NCBI RefSeq assembly: GCF_000224145.3
Contig: NC_020172.2
Coordinates: 2,897,557 to 2,961,556 of the forward strand
Origin: Ciona intestinalis
Taxonomy: Eukaryota; Chordata; Ascidiacea; Phlebobranchia; Cionidae
Direction: 5' to 3'
DNA length: 64,000 bases
Position numbers and translations under genes: made by a program. Shown one piece after another: positions 1 to 12,900 of this stretch. Numbering within the stretch: the stretch's first letter is position 1; every line of letters begins with the position of its first letter. The notes under the pieces were generated by a model. The model saw nothing but the letters and a program-made list of their open reading frames with translations. It made no database searches and had not been told where the DNA came from.

Positions 1-2606
1 CAAAATAATCCCACTCCGAAGACTGTTGTTTCCTTAGCCATCTCTCCCTGTCTTCTTTCCCCATCACAGCAGGGAGTCCATACCCAGATATATCTGTTGG
101 GTCACTTGTTGCAAGTTGTGATGAATCCTGATGTGAATTGAACAAGTTAGAAGTCACAGTAAATACTTTTGAATGCTAAGGGCATGTAATTTATAGTTGT
201 CATAGATATTATATACAAATACAATTATTTATATACTTATATAGAAAGAGAGAAAATTTATTTTACAATATTTTTACATGCCTTAAAGGATATGTAGTTT
301 TAGTTTTTGTTCGTAATAGGCATATATATTATATAAGTTAGGTAAATATGTATATAGACATAGAGACTAGAGAAAGTATTTATTTTTTATAATTTTAACA
401 TGCATATACAAAGAAATTTCAGTAAAACTAAAAAATTCTGCAAACAAAAACAATAAAAATGTCTGGAACAATATTTATTTATATTTATATTATATATATA
501 TATAATTAGTATAATAGTAAGATGGGGGAAGACAGGACACCTTTACCACATAATATCCAGATCATGTTTTAAACAATTAACAACGGTCTATGGGAGTGGT
601 GTGGTGAGGATACGGTTTTATAATTCTTTGAATGTTCTTTGTTCACTACCAAATTGGATAAGAAAATAGAACAATAAGATGTCCCATCTTCCTCCACACT
701 AGTAAAAGTTATTTCCATCTTACCCCTTTTACTTTGGATTCTTCAACCACTTGGTTTTTGAAATCGTTTATAAAAGCTTGGTCGAATCCATCAGCTAAGT
801 CTTCCACTGTATCCTCATCTGAGCTGTCTCCTGCCAGCGCTAACATTGTTTTTGGCGCAGGTTGATTTGCCAAATTTTCCCAGTCGATTCCAGAAAAAAA
901 CGGATGCTCCATTAGACGCTCATACCCACCACACGAGGCACTACCGAGTCTCTCCATTGGGTTAAGTTGGAGTAGCGAGGAAATTAAATTTTTTGCATCG
1001 CGGTCAAAATTCTCAGGGAACTCGTATTTACAGTTCACAATTTGCTGGAAGATTAAATATTCATTCGGAGCTTTGAAGGGAAACTCTCCTGTTAACATCT
1101 GGTACACTATGCACCCTAGTGCCCATAAGTCCGAACTTTTGCAAGCTTTTTTGTCTTTGAGTAACTCCGGAGACACATATTGTGCTGTTCCGACAAAGGA
1201 AGATGATCTAGGCTCGTCCCCAGAGTCAGAGAGCTGTTTTGCTGTTCCAAAATCCGTAATCTGAATCTGCATCTTATCATTGAAGAGTATGTTTTCTGGT
1301 TTTAGATCTCGGTGGATAATGTTGAGTGAATGAAGATGTTGTAATGCAGAAACTATCTGTGCCGTGTAAAACCTCGCGCATTCCATGTCAAATTTACCTG
1401 CAAGTAATAGAATTTGTTTCGAAACTTTCCCTTACTGTTCTACTATTACCATTATAAAATGTGTGACTGCAGTCTATTTATAATTATGATAATTGCCTCT
1501 TTGATAATTTAATTACTGTAGCCGAGATTAGGGAAATTTTAACTGCGAAGAAAATTTTAACTAAAACATTCTTTTTATGTACTAGCCGACTATTACCATA
1601 ATAAAATGTCGGACCACAATTTATAAAATAATATTATTTGTTTGTTTGATTCCGGTAGCGAAAACAAAGCAATTGGAAAAATAAAAATACCGAATATCAT
1701 GATCAAACAAATCCATGTATTCTAAATTTAACATTTCTAAAAAAAATTGAACCTGAGTTTTCTACAGAAAATAGGATTTTTACCTAATTGTTTAATTTTT
1801 GATAAAAGTTCACCCTTTCTTGCAACACTTAGACCAAAATACAATCGTTCACTGTCTTGGAAGGTGAAGTACAGACGGACAAAGAAAGGATGATCAAGAC
1901 GACTCAGAACTTGTTTTTCTCTTTCAACCTGTGACAATAATAAGCTGGATGTAACTTACTTTATCCTTGGGTGGCCAGAACAACAGTCATTAGACACAGG
2001 TGTTCTGTTTCATACACTTTGTGCCAGCTTACGAGTTACCAAGTGTGTTACTTTGTGGGTGACTATTTTTTAGGGACTTTTTATGTATCCGGCATCAAAG
2101 CTTAGTGGTAAGGCACTTGTATCGTAACCATAGAATATCGGATTCAATGCTTAATACTGATAGGTGTTTGTTTTAATGGGCACTTAACTTAAAAATAAGA
2201 CACTTAACGAACTTCGCTCTAACCCAGTGGTCACTAATGGGTTTTAAATGGGGTTTACAAGAACCAACTGCTACTTTGACTAAAATCTCAGGTCCCACGC
2301 TATGTTACATTAGAATAGAAGCTAAAATTTAACCAGAAAACCAATAATAATTAACAGAGATAATTAATAACAAAATTAACAGTTAACCTGTGGGACTTTT
2401 TTCTCCCTCATAATATGTCGTTTTTCCAAAACTTTCATAGCAAATTCCCGCCCACTTGCAATTTCTCTCGCTAGAATAACAGTTGAGTATGATCCTTCAC
2501 CCAATGTGGGTCCAAAACGAAAATCCCCCCTTTTCTTTTTTACCCTTGGTGTTTGGACTGTTTCTGTTTGGGCAGATTCTTGGGTTGTGACACCATTTTC
2601 ACTCAT
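1..2606 (-). CDS. PDPK1: 3-phosphoinositide-dependent protein kinase 1, 5' part (partial at window edge)
   Basis: This is an AGC-family master kinase that phosphorylates the activation loop of AKT, S6K, SGK and PKC at the membrane and in the cytosol. I read exons at 2606-2388, 1928-1784, 1397-724 and 127-1 (running off the window), all with GT..AG sites and matching phases. Visible kinase motifs in order are the glycine loop GEGSYSTV, the lysine in [19 protein letters not shown], the activation-loop serine context [12 protein letters not shown], and SSDLWALG. Exon 4 carries a [13 protein letters not shown] segment like the linker before the C-terminal PH domain of vertebrate PDPK1; the PH domain itself lies outside the window. 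The start MSENG at 2606 is the first ATG of an open frame that runs into the kinase domain. The gene is head to head with LSG1, 627 bp apart. Identification rests on near-identity across the kinase core. Confidence 0.95.
515..704. mobile_element. Family A MITE in PDPK1 intron 3
   Basis: A nearly full-length copy of the roughly 190-bp TIR element, ending in GTCCCATCTTCCTCCAC. The internal text includes AACAACGGTCTATGGGAG and ACTACCAAATTGG, as in the other copies. Confidence 0.85.
1956..2270 (-). mobile_element. Family B SINE copy in PDPK1 intron 1
   Basis: The minus strand reads tRNA-like head, then AACCCAGTGGTCACTAATGGG on the plus side, and the 3' segment with ACAGGTGTTCTGTTTCATAC. The copy is diverged but nearly full length. 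Confidence 0.75.
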
Positions 2607-3232
2607 TTTTTTATTCCAAGAGTTTCAGTATATCCTAAACGGTTTTTGACGGCCTGTCTCAACTTTAATATGCAATATAGTTACGTTTATAAGAGTAAAC
2701 ACTTAAGCACATTAAAACAATTTAAAATATAAGAAATCATCATATTTTAGTATTTGATTTAAAATATTGGACGTGTTATACATTATATATGCCTTACTTA
2801 CGCATATCTACCTAAAATACATTATAAACAACACAGGAAAAGTTTCTTATACATGTCTTTTCTTAATACACATTAATGAAAAGCCAAGCTTATATTAATC
2901 TATATTATTTCTATACTACACCTTGTTGTCGAATTGTCTGATTTTCTATAAAGTCTCTCGAAATTTTTCGCTTTACTTCAGAAATCTATCATTCAAATGT
3001 AAGCCTTTTCCGTCAAACGATAGTTCAGTTTACAACCGTGGGAAGCTATCTAAAATACATTTTGTTATGAAATTGATTTAAATTGCATTACACTGGCTAA
3101 TAATTCGACCATTACCTTCAACTACGTCATCACACGTTTGGCGAAAACACTGATTAAAAAACGTGATATTTAATGTAAACATTTTCTATTTAACGTCACA
3201 GATAAATGATTGTATTTCCTCTGTACTTGGAC
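2607..3232. promoter_or_regulatory. Shared upstream region of PDPK1 and LSG1
   Basis: This is the 626 bp between two divergent start codons. It is AT-rich, without a TATA box I would trust and without repeats of the families seen elsewhere. It presumably holds both promoters; that is inferred from position only. Confidence 0.5.
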
Positions 3233-6200
3233 ATGGGGAGAAAAAACGCGAGAGCGCCAGGGCTTGGACAGAGCTTAATTAAAAACAGATTTGGTAAAAC
3301 TCAGACTGGACATCGACATGCAGCCGAATTATCCGCAGAACACGACGCGGCGCAACTCAATCTTCAATCAGTTACCGAACTCAGTTCTTTGGACGATTTT
3401 CTCGCCACAGCAGAACTTGCTGGGACCGAATTCACAGCTGAAAGACTAAACATTCATTTTGTAAATAATGACACAAAAGGTTAGTTCCATCTTCTATACA
3501 CAATATTTCCTGTATAGTTCTGTTAAAACAGTGTGAAATCTAAAATCTTACATGCTATATAAAAGGTTAAAACTGTTTGTGTTACAATTGTGTAAGTGCC
3601 AAAGTTTGGGTTTAGAAGCTATAAGTATTTATTGGGGTTCGGATTTTTCACCAGCACTGTATCATGCTTTATCTGTTAATGGTTTTCTGTGAAAGTATGC
3701 CAGCCTGCACAATATAGAAGATCGTGCGCATGCAAGAAGGTCCTGCCAAGCTCTGCACACTAAAAAACATGTTTAAAAAACTGAAAAGCTTAAAAATTTT
3801 AATTTGACCACAGGAATCATATCCAATGACCAACAAGAGAGGATTGAAGCTGCTCAACTTGAATACCAACATCTACTTGGTATTCCACGACGACCCCCAT
3901 GGACCAAACAAACTACAAAGGAAGAACTTGAGAAATTGGAAACGGAATCTTTCTTGGCTTGGAGAAAAAAACTGACTGTTGTAAGTTCTGCAAAATGTTT
4001 GACCAAAATCCAAGCATTTTAATGTTTTATTGTCTGGTCTTGCTGTAACAGGTAATAGGAAAGTTAAACCGTAACCAGTGCATAATGTGTGAGTGTGGTA
4101 ATTACCTTTTCGGCTTACATAATAAGTAGGCCCAGTTGTTATTTGCAACTATGAGTTTTAGTTGTTATTTGCAACTGGATTATCAAAACTCAGGCACCTA
4201 TGTTTACCACAATATGAGAATTTTCATGCTTTATTGTCTGGCATTGCTCCTAAAGTTGGCAAGCCTACCACTAGCCCAAAAGACACTTAAACCCAGTGGT
4301 TTGTCCAATTTGTCAGATGACATAAATGCGTGGTTTTTATGTTGTCACTTCACTTGTAAGCACAAGGTGTATGAAGCAGGACATTTATGTTAATGATGAA
4401 ATTTATGTTATAACAAAGGATAAACAAGTTACCGTCAATAAATTATTCTTCCATTAATTTCAGATTCAAGATAATGATGACCTGATCATCACTCCTTATG
4501 AGAAGAACTTAGACTTCTGGAGGCAACTGTGGAGAGTCATTGAAAGAAGTGATGTCATCGTGCAAATTGTGGATGCAAGAGACCCACTTTTGTTTCGGTA
4601 TATATAAACACATAAAAAAGTATATAAACTAGTGTTTTTTTTGTATATATGTATGAATGGGAGGGTTTGGCATGTCAAGCAAACAAAGAATATATATAGT
4701 TCATAGTTATATCATAAATATTTCTCCATGCTGGGTTTGGTAATTTGTTTTTTCTAGGTTTATAAGAAATATAAAGTAACTTTAAGCCTTGAAAATTGAT
4801 ATCTTTAATTTTTAGTATATTTTTCACATATTTTTCTTATTAAGACATTTTTAATTCAGATGCTTGGACCTGGAGACTTATGTGACAGAAAGCAATGAAT
4901 CGAAACAGAACATATTGCTTGTCAACAAGGCTGATTTACTTTCATCAAAGCAACGAAGTGAATGGAGAAGTCACTTTGAACAATTAGGAGTGAATGTGGT
5001 TTTCTGGTCAGCAGTTTTGGAAAATGAAAAACTTGACGAGAATTTTGATCATTCACAGTTAGAAGGTTGGTGATGTCATTTAGATTTAATATTTATTATT
5101 TATATTATCATCAATACATTTGTGCCCATAGGCGCCAATTTAAAGTGCAAGGTATAGACATGAATAGTTAAATGTTTTTTTTTTCTTTAAAACAAAATTA
5201 GTTTACTGATAGGTGCATCGTCAAAATCCGCGTCCTGCCACTTCGGGTTATGCTATTCATTTATATACTGTGCTTAAATTAATATCATGAGATACTGTCA
5301 TGTAAAATGTGTTGTTTTTAATATTGTTTGTAAAATGAATTCTTTTTAATTTTGTTTGTAAAATGTATTCTTTTTAATCCACAGCTCTTGACGTTGACGA
5401 CCTATTCACTCGTGAACAGTTGATTGATTTCTTAAAAAGTTTAATTGATAAACCCAACAAAGTTGTGGGCATGGTGGGTTACCCTAATGTTGGAAAAAGC
5501 TCAACTGTTAACACACTAATGGGGGTAAAAAAGGCAGCTGTATCTGCAACACCTGGAAGAACAAAACATTTTCAAACTTTACATATTGACAGTGAGTTAT
5601 GTCTGTGCGATTGTCCTGGTCTTGTTTTCCCAAGTTTTGTCTCTAACAAAGCAGAAATGGTACTCAGTGGCATTCTACCTATCGACCAGATGCGAGACCA
5701 CGTTGCGCCTGTAAATTTACTCGGTCATCGAATTCCTCGTAGAGTTATAGAAGTGACGTATGGTTTTAACATCTCAAAACCTAAAGAAGGAGAAAATCCT
5801 GACCGTGTCCCAACTGCTGCGGAAATTCTCAGCGCGCATGCTTTATCACGTGGTTTCATGACAACGCACGGACAACCAGACAATTCCCGTTCTGCGAGGG
5901 TTATTTTAAAAGATTATGTTAACGGAAAATTACTGTGTTCTGTTCCACCCCCTGGAGTGAGTGGCGAAGAATATAAAGCTTGGACCATTTCCAAAGTTGA
6001 AAAAGTAGTGAATTGTATGCCCGATGTAGTAAATGACGACATGGCAACTGTAGTTGCCAGAATTCAACGTCTGAACAAGAAAGATGTTGGACCAACAATT
6101 AGCAAAGTTGAATCGGACTTTTTTGCACCAAAAGAAGTACGCGTGTTTACAAAAGGTGCTAAACAAGACTTGGCAAGTGGAAAAGGTTCAAAAAAGCACC

Positions 6201-6253
6201 ACAACAACAAGAAAAAAGAGAAAACACGTCGCATTAGAGCAACTGAATATTAG
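3233..6253 (+). CDS. LSG1: Large subunit GTPase 1 homologue (ribosome biogenesis)
   Basis: This cytoplasmic GTPase releases the export adaptor NMD3 from the pre-60S ribosomal subunit. Exons are 3233-3479, 3814-3980, 4464-4597, 4860-5065 and 5385-6253; they total 540 codons in frame. The motif order is that of a circularly permuted GTPase: G4 NKAD in exon 4, then G1 GYPNVGKSS and G3 DCPG in exon 5. The N-terminus contains NLQSVTELSSLDDFLATAEL, almost as in vertebrates, and the C-terminus is Lys-rich. I chose the ATG at 3233 because MGRKNA matches the family start; an in-frame ATG at 3206 would add nine residues. The protein is shorter than the human one (about 658 aa) because the acidic insert between G5 and G1 is missing. 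A poly(A) signal lies at 6351. Confidence 0.97.
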
Positions 6254-6977
6254 TTTAGTGCAATCATGTGGCTTTGTAAATCTTGTACAGAAATTGGGTC
6301 TAGTTTTATTTGGCGCAAATATAAATTCAAAACCTTGAATTTTTATCGCCAATAAAAGATTAAGGTTCCGACATATATTTACTAGTTTAAGTTATTACAG
6401 AAGAGTGTGCATAACAAGCTTTTGAATAAAACTGGGGAGTAAATGTTTTAAAACGTAAATCATCTGTTTCATGACGTAGAGGTCACGGTTAGGTGATTTT
6501 GCGTTGAAGATTTTGACAAAGTGAGAAAACAATAAAAGTTCCAAAGTTGTATTTGAAAGCCACACGTGAGTATCAATTATAGTTGGGCAACAGTGCAGTC
6601 TAAATTGTTGTTATGCCCATTGTTTTCAATCCAATTGCACCTTGCTTTGCGTATGAATAAGAATGTATAGCCTACTGTTTTTGTAATGTGTGTTCGCAGC
6701 GGCCAGCGTCTCGGGTAATTGCGTTTCCGCCGTTTCGTATGTTGCACATATTAACATATAATGTATGGTATGTCTGAAAGTTATTAAAGGAAAGGAAGAT
6801 ACATACTATGCTAATATTACTAATAATATTACCTTTACGGAAGCTTTTATAGCTTCGAGCTTCTGTGAAATTCACGGATTGCTAATTGCAATGCTAAATT
6901 TTCCGTATTGCATTTATAGGAAATAGAACATTGTTTATGAAGAAATTGTGCAAGAACTGCTGGACTAAATTGTTAAA
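6254..6977. other. Intergenic region LSG1-TM9SF1
   Basis: This holds the LSG1 3' UTR with AATAAA at 6351-6356 and then the TM9SF1 upstream region. No open frame or clear repeat was seen. The ATG at 6978 follows an AT-rich stretch without a convincing TATA box. Confidence 0.5.
6351..6356 (+). terminator. LSG1 polyadenylation signal
   Basis: AATAAA 98 bp after the LSG1 stop codon. Confidence 0.75.
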
Positions 6978-9900
6978 ATGAAAGTTTTGATCATAATAGT
7001 ATCTCTTGTTCTTGTTTGCAATGGATTACACACCTACAAAGACGGAGATAAAGTGGATATATTCGTAAACAAAGTCGGCCCATACTTCAACCCTCATGAA
7101 ACATATCATTATTACTCCCTACCCGTATGCCGGCCAGACCCCATACAACATAAATCTCTCACCCTTGGCGAGGTGCTGGATGGTGACAGAATGGCTTATT
7201 CCATGTATGAAGTGCAGTTTAAAAAATCGGAAAAAAATAAACACCTTTGTGATGTCACTTACGAAGAAAAAGAGCTGACATCGATGAAAGAAGCGGTGGA
7301 AGAGCTGTATTACTTCGAGATGGTGGCGGATGAGCTGCCAATGAGGAGTTTTGTTGGTCGGTTTGAAGAGAGTAGCTTCCTGGCTGTCCCTCACATTCAT
7401 AAGCTGTATTTGTACAACCATATCAAGTTTATATTCACCTACAATGGGGATAAGGTAAGCCAAGTTTGGCGTAGTGGTACACTGTTTAGCGCACTATTCT
7501 CTAGCGTACAGTTGTGGGTTTGAAGCTCGATGTAGCTACCATTGAAATTTAAAGCTTTGAGGGTAAAACTGGTCTATATGTGTGCTTGCAGCTTGCTTTA
7601 TAATATACCTACCCAACAATGGTTCTTTAGTAGGCTCCTTACTTTGTTTACTTGTTTGAGGCTAGTATGAGCTATGTCTAGTCTGCATCTCAGGGAACCT
7701 TGCGACTGCCTTGTAGGGCTTTAGAATAAAACAATAAAGCTGAAACTTTATGAAAAAAACAACCATTTATCAGCCAATTAATAATTTCAGCATTTTTTAC
7801 ACAGATAATCAGTGCCAATGTCACCACTGCTGAATACGAACCAATGTCGCTTGAGGTGGATCCCCCACTTAAAATAGATTTCCAATACAGTGTTGAATGG
7901 AAAGAGTCAGCCGTGGACCCAGCAAAACGTAGCACCTTGCTCAAAGATTACAGGTTGCTTGTCCAGTTTTCTAAATGTAGTATAGTAGTAGATTATATTG
8001 AAAAAAGGAGGTTTTTTGATAATTTCCTTTTTAATAGATAAGTCATTGCAAAACTGCTTCAGGTTTAATGTTTTTGCAGACTTTTAGTGCTAAATATTAT
8101 TTTTAACCTGGCTTATTTTCCTTTATGTTGAAAAATCGTTTTGTTTGCATAAGCTTTTCTGTACTGTTTTGACAATGTTTTATTTTATATATATTTCATT
8201 GTAAAAAACACGACTTACAAATTAATAGTGCTATGTTTAAGTTATTAGGATCCTGTTTTTTGCCTGTTATTGTTTTATTATTTCTGGGTAAAAATGATAC
8301 GTAAAAATCAATATTGTTTGGTCAAGCTATTACTTTATTTCAGCTTCTTCCCACGAACATTGGAAATACATTGGTTGTCCATCATAAACTCAGTCATTCT
8401 TGTTTCACTTCTCATGGCGTTTGTTGTCGTTATCCTTACAAGAGTTCTCAGGAGTGACTTTTCGAGATATAACAAGTATGTGTCATGTACACTGTGGATT
8501 TAAATTGAATTGTGTTCATTATATATATTTTTTCGGATGTTTCAAACTTCTTTAAATAAAGGAAAAGTTGGGATAGTTAGACCCTTATTTCTGTCAATTC
8601 GTGTAAAATAGATCTAACTTATTGGTTAATGGATCTAACTATAATATAGTATAATATATTATATATCTTCTGTTTCAACCATAGTTTAGGCCTGTTCTAT
8701 ATTCACATTGTCAAAATAAAAACAAAAACCCCCAACAAAAATTTCGAGAGAAAAAAAGTTAAAAAAAATAAAACTGTTTCAAACCAAAAAATATTTGTCG
8801 CATCCAGAGTTGATGAGGAAGAAGACTTTGGAGATGATGATAACGGATGGAAGATTATTCATGCTGATGTTTTCAGATTCCCAAAACTAAAGTCATTATT
8901 CTGCTCAATTATTGGAGTTGGCTCGCAACTGCTAGCGATTGGGGGAGGTTGGATTACTTTATGTATTTCAGCAAACATTAAATGATACATGCTGAATATG
9001 TAAATGAACCTATTGCAAAATAAAACCAGTGGTGACAACTGACAACTAAAATTCGTTGCAGCACCATCGGTGTCTGGGTATTAGGCACTCTGGTCTAAAT
9101 CAGTCCCATTGCATGCCACGCTGTAGGATCTCACCCACAAAGAATAGATAGATATATATATAGGTATAATAATACAGGGTGTCCAGAAAGTCACTGTTCA
9201 CTTATTTATTAACAGACACGTTTCAGTATAGAATCCAAGGGTTAAATATGAATGACAATTATAAATGATGTTGAAAGTGACCCCTGTTAGCATCAATACA
9301 AGCTTGGACCTTTTTTATTTTGTTTGTAAACACCTCAATCCGTGAATATAGAACAAATTAATGAAATTATTAGAACAGTGTACAGGAACTTTCCGAACAC
9401 CCTGTGTATCTGTTCTATTTTGTGGGTGAGGTCCTACAGCGTGGCATGGCATGCCAGAGATATAATAGGCCAGAGTTTGCCCATTACCCAGACACTAATG
9501 GTACTACAACAGTACAACTCACTTCAATTGTGACCACTGGTTTTATTTTGCTTGTTGCAATAGTTTCACAGACATATTTAACGTGTGCTGAATTTTAACA
9601 ATATTTGTCTATACCATTGACTCTGTTCCGACTGCAACACAAGAAATTATAGACAATAGGGAGATATCAAATAAACATTACAATTGCATCTACTGTTTAA
9701 ACAATGCAAAGCTTGTCCAAACATTGTGCGTTAATCATTCATTTTAAATCTGTTAACATATTTTTACAAGTTACTGATTCAGCAGCCCACTTACGCATTT
9801 AAACTCTGTCTTAGATCTTACATTCAAATGTAAAACCAAAGAGGTTTAAATTTTATTTAAAAAAAATTAAAATCGTGGTTACATTGTTGAATTTCTGTTG

Positions 9901-12900
9901 CACTTATATTTGTCAAACATGGAGAACCTCTTTGATTAATGTGGCGAATGCAATGTACTTTGTCTGTTTAGTTATTTAGACATTTAACAGCAGAGTAAAA
10001 GCTGTATTAGGCATAAACTGTGGTGCTAATACATATAATAGCACTCCTGACCTGTTTCAAAAAATTGGGTAGTATGCACCCCTAAAAAATTTTTAAATTT
10101 AAAATTTGCTACATGCTTTTGTAATAGTCAACAATCTTTGCATAGATTCTTTCAAATAAGAAATAATCACACTTAAATAAAACATACACTATTTTTAATT
10201 CAACCCATATTACCCCTTACAGGAATAATCATCATGGCTCTGCTTGGGATGTTTAAAGCTCATGGCCATGGCTCTATAAACACAGCTGCGATATTATTGT
10301 ATGCTCTTACTTCCTGTATTGCTGGTTATGTGTCCAGTTCTTACTACAGGAAGTTTCAAGGTGGAAATTGGGTTGCAAATATTATTCTTACATCGTCACT
10401 TTTTACTGGTAAGTTAATATGACTTTTTTTTAGGAGTACGTTATGTATATATAGATTTTAACAATTGTATATAGAGGGGTAGCGGAAGACGGGACATCTT
10501 TAGCATGTACTATCCAAATTTCTTGATCATGTTTAAAAAAAAAACAACAGTCTGTGGAAGTCGTGAGGATAAGGTTTTATAACTCTTTGAATGTTTTTTG
10601 TTTACTACTAAATGGGACAAAAAAATACATCGAAAATATGTCCAATCTTCCCCCACCCTACTATGCATTTTGTGAAAAAATTTGAACTTTTTTACAATGT
10701 AAAGTTAGCCTATACTGCCACTGCCCGCAAGCCAGGCATATTGTGTTTCAAAACGTTTGTTTAGTAAACTTTTTGCAGAAAGAGCTAAAATACAAATAAA
10801 GTAATATATGAATATATATATAGGGATAGGCTATGTTCTATGTATATGTTTTAACATGTTATCATGTTTAACAGGTATTATAAAAAACCGTGTAAAATAA
10901 AACTGTACAAAGTAATGTTTTAGTTTTGTGCTAAATATTCAATTCTAATTTAAAAAAAAACACCATTTAAAACATAATAATTTATCCTTTACTTAATTTA
11001 ACTGTTAAAAGACAACCCAAGAGACCTATATTGCGTTACGGCTTTTCATGTACATCAGAATATAATTCATTTTGTTTACATTCTAATTCCATTTTCTATC
11101 AGCTTTAAATCCCTATAAACAACACAATGAATTAGGTACAATACATAGAAAACAACAATTCCAATTGTTTAAGTAATTAAGCCGAACAATTATTGATTCT
11201 ATCCTACACTGTAGCATAGTTTGTAAGCGCGCCTGCTTTTAACCCAGAGGTTACAGGTTTAAGGCTCTTGCTACCATTGTGGGTGTATGTGTCATTGGGC
11301 AGACACTTGACGCCTTGATGGCAATTGCTTTAACTCAGTGGTCACTAATGGGTCGTCCAAATTATCAGCCACATATAAATAAAAATGAAAAATCTCAAAA
11401 AATAATCACTTACAAAGTAACGTACTTGGTAACTCGTAAGCCGACAATAGGTGTATAAAAGGAAAAACCTGTGTTTAACGACTTTCGTTTTGGGACCATC
11501 CGAGGATAAAGCAAGTTACGTACATTCATTCATCAAACAAATCTTATTCCAGCTCCATGTTTCATTGTCTGGAGTGTGGTGAACTCAGTCCATTGGTGGT
11601 ATGGCTCTACACAAGCTCTTCCATTCACTACAGTGCTACTACTTGGTTTTATATGGGTGCTGGTGAGTGACATGCATTTTTGACAGTTTTCTAATCATAA
11701 AATTATTTTTTGGGGGAATTATTTTTTGTTGGGTGAATATAAATTTTTAAGAAAATGGAATGAAACCATGGACATTTATCCCAACTTATATAACAAAAAA
11801 TCTCCCTCCACATATATATATATATGTATATAATTGGGCACGTAATTGGTCATATAGATCCATTTTTGTTAACCGGTTGGTCTTCTTGTCTTTTCCACAT
11901 CTCTCATTTCCTATAATTACATTTTTTTAATCTCTTGATTGAAATCAAATCATTATATATTTTTAAAAATTTTAAAACAAATTTTCAGATTTAAAACCGC
12001 ATAATAAGTGACAAATTGACGATTACTTTCCTTTTTAATCAAAAGCGCTTAATTCAAATGTGTGTTACGCCTTAATTAAAAAATATGCTGTTATTGCGTT
12101 AAATGTTGTTAGTGTCTATATATTTCGTGTGCGTTTCTGGGTCGTTCTATAGGCTTATCTCGAATAATAATTGCGTATCACGTAAGTCGTGAAACGTAAC
12201 TGCAAGGTCTGGAGCCAGACCAAACACCGCTGCTGTTACGTATCTAGACGCTGCAATTATCATGCTGTTCTTTTGTTTGTGTCGTGCTTCAAGACACTTT
12301 CGTTAGTTGTTTCCGACTAAGAATCCATCCGTCACGCGTAAAAACGTGACAACATGTTACATTTTTCATTAAGTTAAGTTGCGTTTAAAAACATAGTTTA
12401 TTATTGACCTGCAAATGTTATTTTCCCCAAAGCAATGTAAATAAAAAACAGTACAAAATTTAGAATAAAATTTAAAATAATCATAGAAATCCTAACATCT
12501 TTTCTAGACATCAATGTATGATACATTTTGTTCCTTTCTGACTAAAAAATATTTTTTTTTAGTTTATCACTTGGATAAAAAATCGAAAGTTTTTGTTTTC
12601 AGTTTTTTATTACCCCACTTAACTATATATGCTTATAATAAACCTATTCCTCAATCTTTATTGTTTAATGGTTAAATACATCACACTTATTCTGCAAATA
12701 TCTCTCTACACCCCCACAATTTGTTAATACATTATATAAGAAAAAAAAATTCAAGTTTATGAGTTTTGTTTTTTACCCTGTTAAAAATCAAAATTAATAT
12801 TTTCCAGATTGGTCTCCCACTTACTGTAATTGGTGGCATCATGGGTAAAAACACTTCTGGAGATTTTGATGCACCTTGTCGTACGAAAAACATCGCCAGA

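Noticed and set aside
4136-4393. 85-codon frame in LSG1 intron 2
   Set aside because: No homology, no splice or start context; chance frame.
7119-7463. 114-codon minus-strand frame
   Set aside because: Antisense to TM9SF1 exon 1, which has clear homology.
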